From assembly GCF_001889005.1 (NCBI RefSeq), contig NZ_CP018153.1, positions 2,576,501-2,640,500 of the forward strand: a stretch of 64,000 nt of DNA, given 5' to 3'. Shown in pieces: positions 56,201-62,881 of the stretch. How positions within the stretch are numbered: the stretch's first letter is position 1; the number at the start of each line of letters is the position of its first letter. The position numbers and the translations under genes were made by a program. The stretch comes from Christiangramia salexigens (GTDB lineage: Bacteria > Bacteroidota > Bacteroidia > Flavobacteriales > Flavobacteriaceae). The notes beneath the pieces are model-generated. The model did no database searches, was not told the DNA's origin, and saw only the letters and a list, made by a program, of their open reading frames with translations.

Positions 56201-56329
56201 TTTGAGTTGTTGGTTTTCAAAAGCTATAGCATTATCTGTAGCTTTTTCCGGAGATGCAAATGCATTTGCTCCGGCCAACAGGCAGAAGAGGAACATTAGC
56301 TGTTTCCACCTTGTAATTTTTTTGCTCAT
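53225..56329 (-). CDS. SusC/RagA-family TonB-dependent glycan transporter
   Basis: The 1034-residue protein has a signal peptide, a carboxypeptidase-like regulatory domain (VQGVVSSAGDNMPIPGVSVK, GNYSLTV, VFSYVGFKTQEV-like), the SusC plug motif VVVGYTSQKQRKITGAL with VRIRGNGTIGNNNPLYVVDG, and a beta barrel ending in LTVLFGINAAF. It imports oligosaccharides over the outer membrane using TonB. Two LacI-type palindromes lie upstream. It is the first structural gene of the locus. Confidence 0.95.
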   Translation of the reverse strand: MSKKITRWKQLMFLFCLLAGANAFASPEKATDNAIAFENQQLKVQGVVSSAGDNMPIPGVSVKVKGTGEGTVTDFDGNYSLTVNDENAVLIFSYVGFKTQEVAVNGRSEINISLEDEIAQLDELVVVGYTSQKQRKITGALSSVNVEDLESRRVPDVSQALQGQVAGVNITQSTGAPGDEVEVRIRGNGTIGNNNPLYVVDGIPTREISFLNPADIKSMTVLKDASAASIYGSRAAGGVIVIETKSGGDRSGIQASYFTGIQKVVNLPNMLNADQYMQTVEKAWNNAGYDGTNPYTQDIGRSDFGDVDYLDELFELGRTQSAQLTAAGGNEKTDYFLSAGYFGQDGAVVYDNDQYQRMSFRSNIESQLQDRLRVGANLQFSYEYKDRISSKGDTPGIIRHAFLRPPNIPVYKDPNDPTYSEADPFTDLPFYQGPDSFESSKYEYSQNPIALAYFTDDSRRTFKTFGNVFAEYQFLEDKSLKFRTNFGADINFIHNKAFGQNFGDDDGGGAERDKGLGRQNRPNNLSENRGEDITLTWNNSLTYSKEFGKHSIDALVGSEYITNRVSNLSASRTRFDFSQPNFRYIDFGDTEQDLWNGGLAEEWSLFSFFGSATYSFEDKYMLTANLRADASSRFAEENQWGYFPSMSAGWMISEEDFASDLKWLSELKLRASWGQLGNQEIPNFAFLTLYKRDADRYLINRYGNPDLKWETTTQTNIGLDFGIWSNRLYGSLDYFKKETSDILLPISLPQFVGDVAPTFLNAGEVTNSGVEFGLTYRNYDGEFNYEISANMATLNNEVNSLHPNLPYIDGMVTRTQPGHPLNAYYGFVQEGIYQNQAEVNEHLNGTSNPAQQPGDIKFKDLNGDGRINDSDRDFIGNPNPELSYGLNMGFNYKKFDFNILFQGVSGVDRYNDLKKIIDYDTRPFNFTDNVLNSWDGEGSTNSIPRVSFSDNGSSRISDIYVEDASYLRLKNAELGFSPELPDAFGLKNLRLYVSGQNLITMTDYSGLDPESTDLIDYGTYPQSLTVLFGINAAF

Positions 56330-56373
56330 AATCTTTCAATTAATAGGTTGACTTAAACGTTGTAGTAAAATAG

Positions 56374-56387
56374 GTAAAACGTTTTAC
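56374..56387. promoter_or_regulatory. Putative LacI-family operator O1 before susC
   Basis: GTAAAACGTTTTAC is a perfect 14-nt palindrome with a central CG, the usual shape of LacI/GalR operators. It lies 45 bp upstream of the susC start. Confidence 0.6.
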
Positions 56388-56410
56388 TAAGATGACGAAT
56401 ATATAATGCT

Positions 56411-56422
56411 TAAATCGATTTA
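56411..56422. promoter_or_regulatory. Putative LacI-family operator O2 before susC
   Basis: TAAATCGATTTA is a perfect 12-nt palindrome that shares the TAAA-WCGW-TTTA shape of the site at 56374. The two centres are 36 bp apart, between the lacI-type gene and susC. Confidence 0.5.
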
Positions 56423-56473
56423 CCAAAATAAAATGAAGGATTTTAAATATGTAGTTGGTATAAAGTCAGGCTG

Positions 56474-57517
56474 TTATGAGGAGGCAGGATTTTTTAAAGA
56501 AATTGATTCTCTTGGTATTAAGGTGCCTTCAAGCGTTTTTTGATAAATCTCACTTTTTCCGGCCTTTGATTGAAGTAAACTGAGTGTGCCTTTAATAAGT
56601 TCTCCGGCTAGTTTTTCAATTGGTTGTGATACTACGCTAATGGGAGGGGAATAAAGTTCGAAGATATCTCTTTCGTCAAAAGATATAATCCCGATCTCTT
56701 CAGGGATCCTGGTGTTCTTTTGTTTTAAAACCCGAAGTCCGTTTATTGCCAGGTTGTTGGAGGCAAATAAAATTCCATCGATCTGAGGGTATTTATCAAG
56801 GAAAGAAGAGATCTTTTTTCTGCCCTGTTCGGTTTTTATCTCTTCGAATTTCAGCATAAGTGAAAACTCCTGAAGCTCTAGTGATCTTATAGATTCAAGA
56901 TATCCTTCATATCTATGCACAATAGGGGAGAGCTCAGAATTTATTCCAATAAAGGCCAGTTGTTTTTTGCCGGAATCGTAAAGGCTTCTGGTGGCATCTT
57001 TTGCACAACGCAAATTATCCAGTACCACGTAATTGTGCTCAAAACTTTTATAATATCTGTCGAACACCATAACCGTCTGATGTTGTTCGTAGATAAGTTT
57101 TTTCATTTCTTCTTCAAATCCCTCCGGTGGAGTAATAATGAAGGCATCTACCTGTCGATCTTTAAAAAGGTCTAGTAATTCGATTGCCCGCTCCTTTTTA
57201 TTTTCAGTGCTGCAATAAATGATCTTATAGCCATTATCAAAAGCGATCTCCTCCATTTGTTTGGCGATGGCAGAAAAGAAGGGGTCAGATATATCCTCGG
57301 CCATAAAAACTATGGTTTTGGATTTTCCGGTTCGAAGACTTTGAGCTGAAGAGTTTGGGGTGTAACCCACTTTTTCAATATAATCTTCTACTTTTTTGAT
57401 CACTTCCTTACTAATCTTGTTTTCAGCTTTCTTGTTGATGATAAAAGAAATGGTAGTAATAGAAATCCCTAATTCCTTAGAAATATCTTTAATAGAGATT
57501 TTCTTTTTTTTCTTCAT
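56474..57517 (-). CDS. LacI-family transcriptional regulator of the PUL
   Basis: The 347-residue protein has the N-terminal helix-turn-helix ISIKDISKELGISITTISF, then the hinge region NSSAQSLRTGKSKTIVFM, and a periplasmic-binding-protein-like sensor (GIISFDERDIFELYSPPIS near residue 280). I chose the ATG at 57517 (MKKKKKISIKD); a longer form starting at a TTG is possible but less natural. It should repress the downstream susCD-GH130 genes by binding the palindromes at 56374 and 56411, with a breakdown sugar as effector. Confidence 0.9.
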   Translation of the reverse strand: MKKKKKISIKDISKELGISITTISFIINKKAENKISKEVIKKVEDYIEKVGYTPNSSAQSLRTGKSKTIVFMAEDISDPFFSAIAKQMEEIAFDNGYKIIYCSTENKKERAIELLDLFKDRQVDAFIITPPEGFEEEMKKLIYEQHQTVMVFDRYYKSFEHNYVVLDNLRCAKDATRSLYDSGKKQLAFIGINSELSPIVHRYEGYLESIRSLELQEFSLMLKFEEIKTEQGRKKISSFLDKYPQIDGILFASNNLAINGLRVLKQKNTRIPEEIGIISFDERDIFELYSPPISVVSQPIEKLAGELIKGTLSLLQSKAGKSEIYQKTLEGTLIPRESISLKNPASS

Positions 57518-57557
57518 GTAGGAAGTTTTCTGTTGAAAATGCAATTGAATGGAAGCT

Positions 57558-57565
57558 CAAATGTA
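57558..57565 (-). promoter_or_regulatory. -7 element of the lacI-type gene
   Basis: On the minus strand TACATTTG fits TAnnTTTG and lies about 40 nt before the chosen start at 57517. No -33 TTG is apparent. Confidence 0.45.
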
Positions 57566-57702
57566 AAAATTATTATCAGGAATTGGATGAAATCCGCTTT
57601 TTTGAAAGAAAAAGCCGTGAAAACGGATTGATTTAGGAGGTAGGTTATGCGAAAAATCGAATTAATTCAATGTCTTTTATTTTAACTCTTAAGCTTAAAA
57701 AA

Positions 57703-57789
57703 TTAAACTTTAACTCTGGAGTTTTCTAAGGAAATATCTATATAATACCTATTCCGGCTCTTGGAGTAGATGATATAGAGATAGTGCAT
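57703..57789 (-). pseudogene. Truncated third copy of the GIY-YIG gene
   Basis: The frame starts MHYLYIIYSKSRNRYYIDIS. Its first 16 residues match the two complete GIY-YIG genes (MHYLYIIYSKSLNKYY), after which the sequence diverges and stops at residue 28. The start and the preceding terminator keep the 371-bp spacing of the array. It is the broken outer end of the tandem repeat. Confidence 0.75.
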
Positions 57790-57838
57790 AGGCCGAAAAT
57801 TAAAAAAACCCAAACTAAAATAGTTCGGGGTTTTAAGG

Positions 57839-57875
57839 TGGTGCCTCCAGCCCCGAAGCATCGGGGGAACCAGGG
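57839..57875 (-). repeat. tRNA-Phe 3'-end copy with palindrome in the T-loop (distal)
   Basis: On the minus strand CCCTGGTTC and CTGGAGGCACCACC are identical to the tRNA-Phe T-arm and acceptor end, but GATTC between them is replaced by the palindrome CCCCGATGCTTCGGGG (6-bp stem, loop TGCT). The copy begins directly behind the TAG stop of the GIY-YIG gene at 57876. It cannot form a tRNA by itself. Confidence 0.88.
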
Positions 57876-58160
57876 CTATTGTTTTTCAGATAAGATCTGC
57901 TTTAAAATGGCAGGATCGTGTAGGATCTTTTCAATAAATTTCCTGCTTTTCATTCTTTTTATAAACCCTTCCAGAAAGATAGCATCATCTTTTGAGTTGG
58001 TTGCAAACTTCAAATTGATCACCCAATCATTGGCACCTTTGGAGAAATTATTTTTGAAATAATGTGAATTGTGTTGTTGAAGCCTGTGTTCTACATCTGG
58101 GGTTTCACCAGTATAATACTTATTCAAACTCTTGGAGTAGATGATATAGAGATAGTGCAT
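57876..58160 (-). CDS. GIY-YIG endonuclease domain protein, copy 2
   Basis: The 94-residue protein is a bare GIY-YIG nuclease domain: HYLYIIYS and KYYTGETPDVEHRLQQHN hold the two signature strands and the conserved Arg, and LEGFIKRMKSRKF the catalytic Glu. It belongs with the small YhbQ/UPF0213-like proteins. I start it at 58160 because the family begins there; the longer frame would run through the terminator and tRNA-end copy. It differs from copy 1 at about 5 residues. It lies in a unit that repeats tRNA-Phe sequence, which suggests a role in the spread or duplication of that unit. Confidence 0.85.
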   Translation of the reverse strand: MHYLYIIYSKSLNKYYTGETPDVEHRLQQHNSHYFKNNFSKGANDWVINLKFATNSKDDAIFLEGFIKRMKSRKFIEKILHDPAILKQILSEKQ

Positions 58161-58209
58161 AGGCCGAAAATTAAAAAACCCCAAACTAAAATAGTTCGGG
58201 GTTTTAAGG

Positions 58210-58246
58210 TGGTACCTCCAGCCCCGAAGCATCGGGGGAACCAGAG
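58210..58246 (-). repeat. tRNA-Phe 3'-end copy with palindrome in the T-loop (proximal)
   Basis: It has the same structure as the copy at 57839: CTGGTTC, then CCCCGATGCTTCGGGG, then CTGGAGGTACCACC. One base differs in the acceptor end (GTACC for GCACC) and one at the start. It directly follows the TAG stop of the GIY-YIG gene at 58247. Confidence 0.88.
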
Positions 58247-58531
58247 CTATGGTTTTTCAGATAAGATCTGCTTTAAAATGGCAGGATCATGTAGGATCTT
58301 TTCAATGAATTTCCTGCTTTTCATTCTTTTTATAAACCCTTCCAGAAAGATAGCATCATCTTTTGAGTTGATTTCAAATTTCAATTTGATCACCCAATCA
58401 TTGGCACCTTTGGAGAAATTATTTTTGAAATAATGTGAATTGTGTTGTTGAAGCCTGTGTTCTACATCTGGGCTTTCACCAGTATAATACTTATTCAAAC
58501 TCTTGGAGTAGATGATATAGAGATAGTGCAT
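58247..58531 (-). CDS. GIY-YIG endonuclease domain protein, copy 1 (next to tRNA-Phe)
   Basis: This 94-residue GIY-YIG domain protein has the same motifs as copy 2 (HYLYIIYS, YYTGESPDVEHRLQQHN, LEGFIKRMKS). About 8 nucleotide and 5 residue changes separate the two genes, a high proportion of replacement changes for a recent duplicate. It begins 50 nt behind the tRNA-Phe 3' end, just after the terminator hairpin, so read-through from the tRNA promoter may be its only source of transcription; I see no own promoter. Confidence 0.87.
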   Translation of the reverse strand: MHYLYIIYSKSLNKYYTGESPDVEHRLQQHNSHYFKNNFSKGANDWVIKLKFEINSKDDAIFLEGFIKRMKSRKFIEKILHDPAILKQILSEKP

Positions 58532-58543
58532 AGGCCGAAAATT

Positions 58544-58577
58544 AAAAAACCCCAAACTAAAATAGTTCGGGGTTTTA
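58544..58577 (-). terminator. Terminator behind tRNA-Phe
   Basis: On the minus strand AAAACCCC-AACTA and TAGTT-GGGGTTTT form a long stem (one mismatch) with a T-rich end. Identical or near-identical copies occur 371 and 742 bp further on. Confidence 0.85.
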
Positions 58578-58580
58578 AGG

Positions 58581-58653
58581 TGGTGCCTCCAGGAATCGAA
58601 CCAGGGACACAAGGATTTTCAGTCCTTTGCTCTACCAACTGAGCTAAGGCACC
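58581..58653 (-). tRNA. tRNA-Phe (GAA)
   Basis: The 73-nt minus-strand sequence folds into a cloverleaf with acceptor GGTGCCT/AGGCACC and anticodon loop CTGAAAA, anticodon GAA. The T stem (CCTGG/CCTGG) contains one U-U mismatch. CCA is completed by the chance following bases only in part, since A73 is followed by CC. Its 3' end is copied in the array next to it. Confidence 0.95.
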
Positions 58654-58674
58654 AGTTGCTATGTTAAGCGGTGG

Positions 58675-58706
58675 CAAATATAATTTCATTTTTAGGAACT
58701 GGCAAA
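58675..58706 (-). promoter_or_regulatory. Promoter of tRNA-Phe
   Basis: On the minus strand TTTG (58703-58706) and TATATTTG (58675-58682, TAnnTTTG) are 20 nt apart and lie 21 nt before the tRNA 5' end. The same -7 sequence serves the initiator tRNA. Confidence 0.75.
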
Positions 58707-58757
58707 GGAAATTTTAAAAAATTGCTTTCGTATTTTTGACTTTTAAAGAAAAACCTG

Positions 58758-59489
58758 ATGAATTTAGTGATAGATGTAGGGAATACCTTTGTGAAGATTG
58801 CTGTTTTTCAAAATAATAGCATTCGGGAAACCTGGAAATTTGAAAAGAAAGATTTTTTAAAAAAATTTCAGAAAATTCAGTCACAATACCCCAAAATTCA
58901 AAATTCGATCATTTCAAGTGTCTCTTCAGGGGATGATTTTCTAATAAAAGAGGTTAAAAAACATTATCCATTGCTCGAATTGGACCAGTCTACAAAATTG
59001 CCTTTTCAGAATAATTATGGAACACCTTCCAGTTTGGGCAAAGACAGGATTGCATTGGCTGCTGCGGCTGTGAAAGAACATCCCGGTAAAAATGTACTGG
59101 TTATAGATGCGGGGACCTGCATCACTTATGATCTCAAAACATCTGAAGATATCTATCTTGGTGGTTCCATATCTCCCGGGCTTGGTATGAGATTTAAAAG
59201 TTTGCACAAGTTTACAGCGAATTTGCCGTTAGTAATTCCGAAGCCGGAAGCCGAGCTGATTGGTAACTCTACCGAAACCAGCATATTATCCGGAATTATT
59301 AATGGTATAAAGATGGAATTAAAGGGGATTATAGAGGCTTATGGTTCTGATTATCAAGAATTAAAAGTTATTTTTACAGGTGGAGACAGCCAATTTTTGT
59401 CTATACCATTAAAAAATAGCATATTTGCGAACCCAAATTTTTTATTGGAAGGACTTAATTTCATTCTAGAATTTAACAAGACTCAATGA
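58758..59489 (+). CDS. coaX: Type III pantothenate kinase
   Basis: The 243-residue protein phosphorylates pantothenate, the first step of coenzyme A synthesis. It has the ASKHA-fold motifs LVIDVGNTFVKIAVF (phosphate 1), GKDRIALAAAA, VLVIDAGTCITYDL (phosphate 2) and GGSISPGLGMRFKSLH (pantothenate site). IFTGGDSQFL marks the last nucleotide-binding element. It overlaps the next gene by 4 nt, so it opens an operon that leads into envelope genes. Confidence 0.95.
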   Translation: MNLVIDVGNTFVKIAVFQNNSIRETWKFEKKDFLKKFQKIQSQYPKIQNSIISSVSSGDDFLIKEVKKHYPLLELDQSTKLPFQNNYGTPSSLGKDRIALAAAAVKEHPGKNVLVIDAGTCITYDLKTSEDIYLGGSISPGLGMRFKSLHKFTANLPLVIPKPEAELIGNSTETSILSGIINGIKMELKGIIEAYGSDYQELKVIFTGGDSQFLSIPLKNSIFANPNFLLEGLNFILEFNKTQ

Positions 59490-60730
59490 TAAAACGATTT
59501 ATAGTAATCGTAGCTATTTTCACTGCCATGGCAGCAGGAGCACAGGAAAATGTATCTTCACCATATTCTTACTACGGGATTGGTTTAACCAACTTTAAAG
59601 GAACCGTGGAGAATCGTGCCATGGGAGGTTTAAGTATATTTAATGATAGTATTCACGCGAACCTTCAAAATCCCGCTGCATACGGTCGTTTAAGATTAAC
59701 AAATTACACTGTTGGAGCTAGCCATGACCGGGTTAAGCTGGAATCATCTGAAGCCAGTGATAATGCAAAAATCACTTCGCTGGATTATCTGGCTCTTGGG
59801 ATCCCAATTGGTAATAATATTGGAATCGGCGTTGGTTTGATCCCTTACACTTCAGTGGGGTATAGAATAACCGATGTTCAGGACGAAACAGCTACCAGGC
59901 TTAGAGGTAGAGGAGGTATGAATAAGGTGTTCCTTTCTGCCGGATATGCTATTAACGATAATTTCAGCATTGGAGTAGATGCAAATTATAATTTCGGTAA
60001 TTTTCAGAATCGTCGTACTGTGATTCGTGATGGGATACAACAGGGAACCCGTGATGTGAATAGGTCTGATATTAAAGGTTTCAACTTTAACTTTGGAGCA
60101 AATTATCAGAGAATGATCTCCGAGGATATGGAATTGCATTTATCCGGAACTTATACTCCGGCAATAGATCTTAATTCTGATAACTTCAGAGAAGTTTCTA
60201 CGATCGCGTTCTTTAATAACCAGGAGGTAGTAACCGATACCAGGGACCTTGATATTGCAGATACCGATTTTACTTTTCCTTCTAAGATCTCTTTTGGAGC
60301 AGGTATTGGTAAGACCAATAAATGGTTTGTTGGTGCCGAGTACTCTAACCTTGGTTCTTCCTCTTATGAGGATAGTTTCAGCTTTAGAAACGATGGAGGA
60401 AGGTATGAAGACGCTTCTCAATTATCTGTTGGAGGATTTTATATTCCGCAGTATAATTCATTTACAAACTACTTTGACCGAGTGGTTTACAGGGCTGGAT
60501 TTCGCTATGACGGCACCGGTCTAATTATCAATGATGAGTCAATTAAGGAGTTTGGCATATCTTTTGGACTAGGATTGCCAGTAGGGCCAACATTCTCTAA
60601 TGCAAATCTTGGAATCGAGCTTGGACAGAGAGGTACCAAAGATTCAGGTTTAATTCAGGAGAACTTTTTTAGAGTTTCTGTAGGCCTGTCACTAAATGAC
60701 AAATGGTTCACAAAAAGAAAATTTAATTAA
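59486..60730 (+). CDS. Outer-membrane beta-barrel protein
   Basis: The 414-residue protein has a signal peptide (ending AMAAGAQEN) and a barrel-like pattern of alternating residues. The start SPYSYYGIGLTNFKGTVENR with RAMGGLSIF resembles FadL-like and PorV-like outer-membrane proteins of Bacteroidota, and ASHDRVKLES, SVGYRITDVQ and GIELGQRG are barrel-type strands. Ligand or role is unknown. Genes before and after overlap or nearly touch it. Confidence 0.8.
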   Translation: MIKRFIVIVAIFTAMAAGAQENVSSPYSYYGIGLTNFKGTVENRAMGGLSIFNDSIHANLQNPAAYGRLRLTNYTVGASHDRVKLESSEASDNAKITSLDYLALGIPIGNNIGIGVGLIPYTSVGYRITDVQDETATRLRGRGGMNKVFLSAGYAINDNFSIGVDANYNFGNFQNRRTVIRDGIQQGTRDVNRSDIKGFNFNFGANYQRMISEDMELHLSGTYTPAIDLNSDNFREVSTIAFFNNQEVVTDTRDLDIADTDFTFPSKISFGAGIGKTNKWFVGAEYSNLGSSSYEDSFSFRNDGGRYEDASQLSVGGFYIPQYNSFTNYFDRVVYRAGFRYDGTGLIINDESIKEFGISFGLGLPVGPTFSNANLGIELGQRGTKDSGLIQENFFRVSVGLSLNDKWFTKRKFN

Positions 60731-60747
60731 CCACAATAAACAAGAAG

Positions 60748-62118
60748 ATGAAAAAGAGATTTCTAGCACTATTAACAATAGCCTTGTTCGGTACTGGGGT
60801 AGTAAGCGCACAATCTGGAGATTGTGCGACGATGGCAGCTTTAGCTTATGATGACGCAAAAGCAAAAAATTATGATGCGGCATATCCTGCTCTTATGAAA
60901 GTAAGAGAAGAATGTCCTAAATATAGCCTTGCGACTTACCAATACCTTGAAAGAGCTTTAGAAGCAAAAATCAAAACTGCCAAGGAAGATAAAGAAGAGT
61001 TGGTAGAGGAATTAATCGAAGTTTGGGAAGAAAGACTTGAGCTTTATCCAAACAAGACTGAGAAAGGAAAGATATATTCAGATATCGCTCTTTTGAAGTT
61101 CGATAATAAGATTGGTGATAAAGAAGAGCAGTATAATGCTTTTCATAAGGCATATACTGAAGATAAGGATAACTTCACCAGCCCGAAAGGTCTATATGCA
61201 TATTTTGACCTGATGGTTGAAATGCAAGATGCAGGTGATAGAAATCTTCAGGATGTTTTTGAAAACTATGACCGAGTATTCGCTAAGATCGAAGAAGAGG
61301 AAAATAACGCTGCCGAAAATCTTGCTCCTCTGTTGAAGAAACAGGAAGCTAATGAAGAGTTGACTTCAAAAGAAAAGAAGCAGATCAAGTATGCTGAGAT
61401 TAACCTTTCTAACTATAGTAAAGTAAAGCAAGCTATTAATGCTAAGCTTGGTGCTAGAGCAGATTGTGATAACCTTATTCCACTTTATAAGAAGGATTTT
61501 GAAGCTAGAAAATCTGATGTTAGCTGGTTGAAAAATGCCAACGCGAGATTATCTGCTAAGGATTGTACAGAAGATCCATTGTTCTTCCAGGTTTCTGAAG
61601 CACTTCACAAGTTGGAGCCATCAGCGAAATCTGCTTACTCTTTAGGACAGTTAGCTGAATCTGAAGGAGACAGAACTAAAGCTCTTGAGTATTATAACGA
61701 AGCTGCAGATCTTGAAACCAATAAGTCTGATAAAGCGAAGATCTACTATAGAATCGCTAACAACTACAAGGAAAGAGGTAGCTTATCTAATGCAAGAAAC
61801 TTCTATAGAAAAGCCTTGAACCAAAAGCCTTCTATGGGTAGTGCTTACCTTCAGATCGCAAGTATGTATGCATCTAGTGCAAACAATTGTGGTGAAGATG
61901 CATTTAGTAAAAGAGCTGTATATTGGTTAGCTGCAGATTATGCAAACAGAGCTGCAAGGGTAGATCCATCTATCGCAAGCAATGCAAATCAGGCTGCTGC
62001 TGCCTACAGAGGTAGAGCTCCTCAGAAATCTGATGTATTCCAGTCCAGTAAATCTGTTGGAGATGCAATTCAGGTTGGTTGCTGGATAGGCGAGACTGTT
62101 CGCATCCCGAACCTATAA
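60748..62118 (+). CDS. Exported TPR-repeat protein
   Basis: The 456-residue protein has a signal peptide (MKKRFLALLTIALFGTGVVS, cut near AQSG), a Lys/Glu-rich helical centre and C-terminal tetratricopeptide repeats, such as AYSLGQLAESEGDRTKALEY and KIYYRIANNYKERGSLSNAR. It is likely periplasmic and acts as a scaffold for protein contacts. It lies between a barrel protein and lptC. Confidence 0.85.
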   Translation: MKKRFLALLTIALFGTGVVSAQSGDCATMAALAYDDAKAKNYDAAYPALMKVREECPKYSLATYQYLERALEAKIKTAKEDKEELVEELIEVWEERLELYPNKTEKGKIYSDIALLKFDNKIGDKEEQYNAFHKAYTEDKDNFTSPKGLYAYFDLMVEMQDAGDRNLQDVFENYDRVFAKIEEEENNAAENLAPLLKKQEANEELTSKEKKQIKYAEINLSNYSKVKQAINAKLGARADCDNLIPLYKKDFEARKSDVSWLKNANARLSAKDCTEDPLFFQVSEALHKLEPSAKSAYSLGQLAESEGDRTKALEYYNEAADLETNKSDKAKIYYRIANNYKERGSLSNARNFYRKALNQKPSMGSAYLQIASMYASSANNCGEDAFSKRAVYWLAADYANRAARVDPSIASNANQAAAAYRGRAPQKSDVFQSSKSVGDAIQVGCWIGETVRIPNL

Positions 62119-62119
62119 G

Positions 62120-62692
62120 ATGAAAAACATCACATATAGTAATATTATTTCAGGCATTGTCACGCTAATAGGCGTGACAATGCTTTTTTCATGTGAGGGT
62201 AATTTGCAGGAAGTGAGATCCTTCGGAATGGAAGGGGATGCTCCGCAGGCGATTGCCAGGGGCATAAATTTAAAGTTCACCGATTCGGGAAGATTAGTGG
62301 CGACTTTAAAAAGCCCAAAAATGTTGGATTATAGCAATAAGTCCTTCCCGTACCGCGAATTTCCAGATGGAGTAGAGGTTGAATTTTTTGATGAAAAAAA
62401 TCGCCGCAATATTGTTAATGCAGATTACGGGATCGTTTATGAGAAAACCAATCTTATAGATCTTCAGGGAAATGTTGTGATCATTACTGCCGACAGCACC
62501 AGGCTTGAGGCGAGTCAGCTTTTCTGGGATCAGGAAAAGAGCTGGGTCTTTACAGATAAACCTAACACCATCCGTTTTCCTAACGGCGCCTTAAACCAGG
62601 GGCAGGGTTTTGATTCTAATCAAAATTTCGGTAATTTCCGATCTAGAACAAATACCGGTGTACAAATAATAGAAGAAAAAAAGAATGAGTAG
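62120..62692 (+). CDS. lptC: LptC-family LPS transport lipoprotein
   Basis: The 190-residue protein has a signal with lipobox TMLFSC (Cys about residue 26). An LptC-type beta-jellyroll follows: INLKFTDSGRLVATLKSPKM, DGVEVEFFDE, IVNADYGIVYEKTNLIDLQG, NVVIITADSTRLEASQLFW. LptC carries lipopolysaccharide from the inner-membrane ABC transporter to LptA. Unlike the proteobacterial form, which has a membrane helix, this one is a lipoprotein, as is common in Bacteroidota. It starts 1 nt behind the TPR gene. Confidence 0.85.
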   Translation: MKNITYSNIISGIVTLIGVTMLFSCEGNLQEVRSFGMEGDAPQAIARGINLKFTDSGRLVATLKSPKMLDYSNKSFPYREFPDGVEVEFFDEKNRRNIVNADYGIVYEKTNLIDLQGNVVIITADSTRLEASQLFWDQEKSWVFTDKPNTIRFPNGALNQGQGFDSNQNFGNFRSRTNTGVQIIEEKKNE

Positions 62693-62876
62693 ATTTTTCA
62701 GGTATTTTGAATACGCCTATCTGGCTTTTGCAGCCTTTTTCCTTTATGAGGCCATTAGAATATGGAGCACAGAAAGAGATAGAGCCTATTTATTCTTGTT
62801 TTTTGTAGCAATAGCGGTTTTTATGTTCTTCTTTAAAAGACGTTTTAGGCGTAAACTTGAAGATCGTAATAAATAG
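62685..62876 (+). CDS. Small membrane protein behind lptC
   Basis: The 63-residue protein has two membrane helices (about 9-25 and 34-50) and a strongly basic end KRRFRRKLEDR. It overlaps lptC by 8 nt, so it is translated with it. The position between lptC and the CNNM gene suggests an envelope role, but there is no recognised family. Confidence 0.65.
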   Translation: MSRFFRYFEYAYLAFAAFFLYEAIRIWSTERDRAYLFLFFVAIAVFMFFFKRRFRRKLEDRNK

Positions 62877-62881
62877 CCCGA

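Larger units (their letters stand above)
57745..58580 (-). repeat. Tandem array of 371-bp units behind tRNA-Phe
   Basis: Shared landmarks recur at exact 371-bp steps. TTGGAGTAGA is at 57761, 58132 and 58503. The tRNA 3'-end match ends at 57839, 58210 and, in the real tRNA, 58581. Terminator copies lie at about 57802-57835, 58173-58206 and 58544-58577. Read on the minus strand each unit is: tRNA 3' end (real or copied), terminator hairpin, GIY-YIG gene, then the next tRNA-end copy. Units 1 and 2 differ at about 8 positions in the 285-nt gene. The leftmost unit is truncated. Confidence 0.92.

Noticed and set aside
57517..57544. TTG start adding nine residues to the LacI-type regulator
   Set aside because: The ATG at 57517 places the helix-turn-helix at the usual distance from the N-terminus.
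57784..58062. Plus-strand frames of 92-120 residues across the 371-bp units (also 58071-58433)
   Set aside because: They are antisense to the GIY-YIG genes and run through terminator and tRNA-end copies; the minus-strand frames carry the recognised domain.
58161..58232. Longer start of the GIY-YIG genes (to 58232 and 58612)
   Set aside because: The added residues are encoded by the terminator and tRNA-end sequence and do not belong to the domain.
57745..58580. CRISPR array
   Set aside because: The repeat is 371 bp with coding content and only three units; there are no short repeats with unique spacers here or elsewhere in the window.
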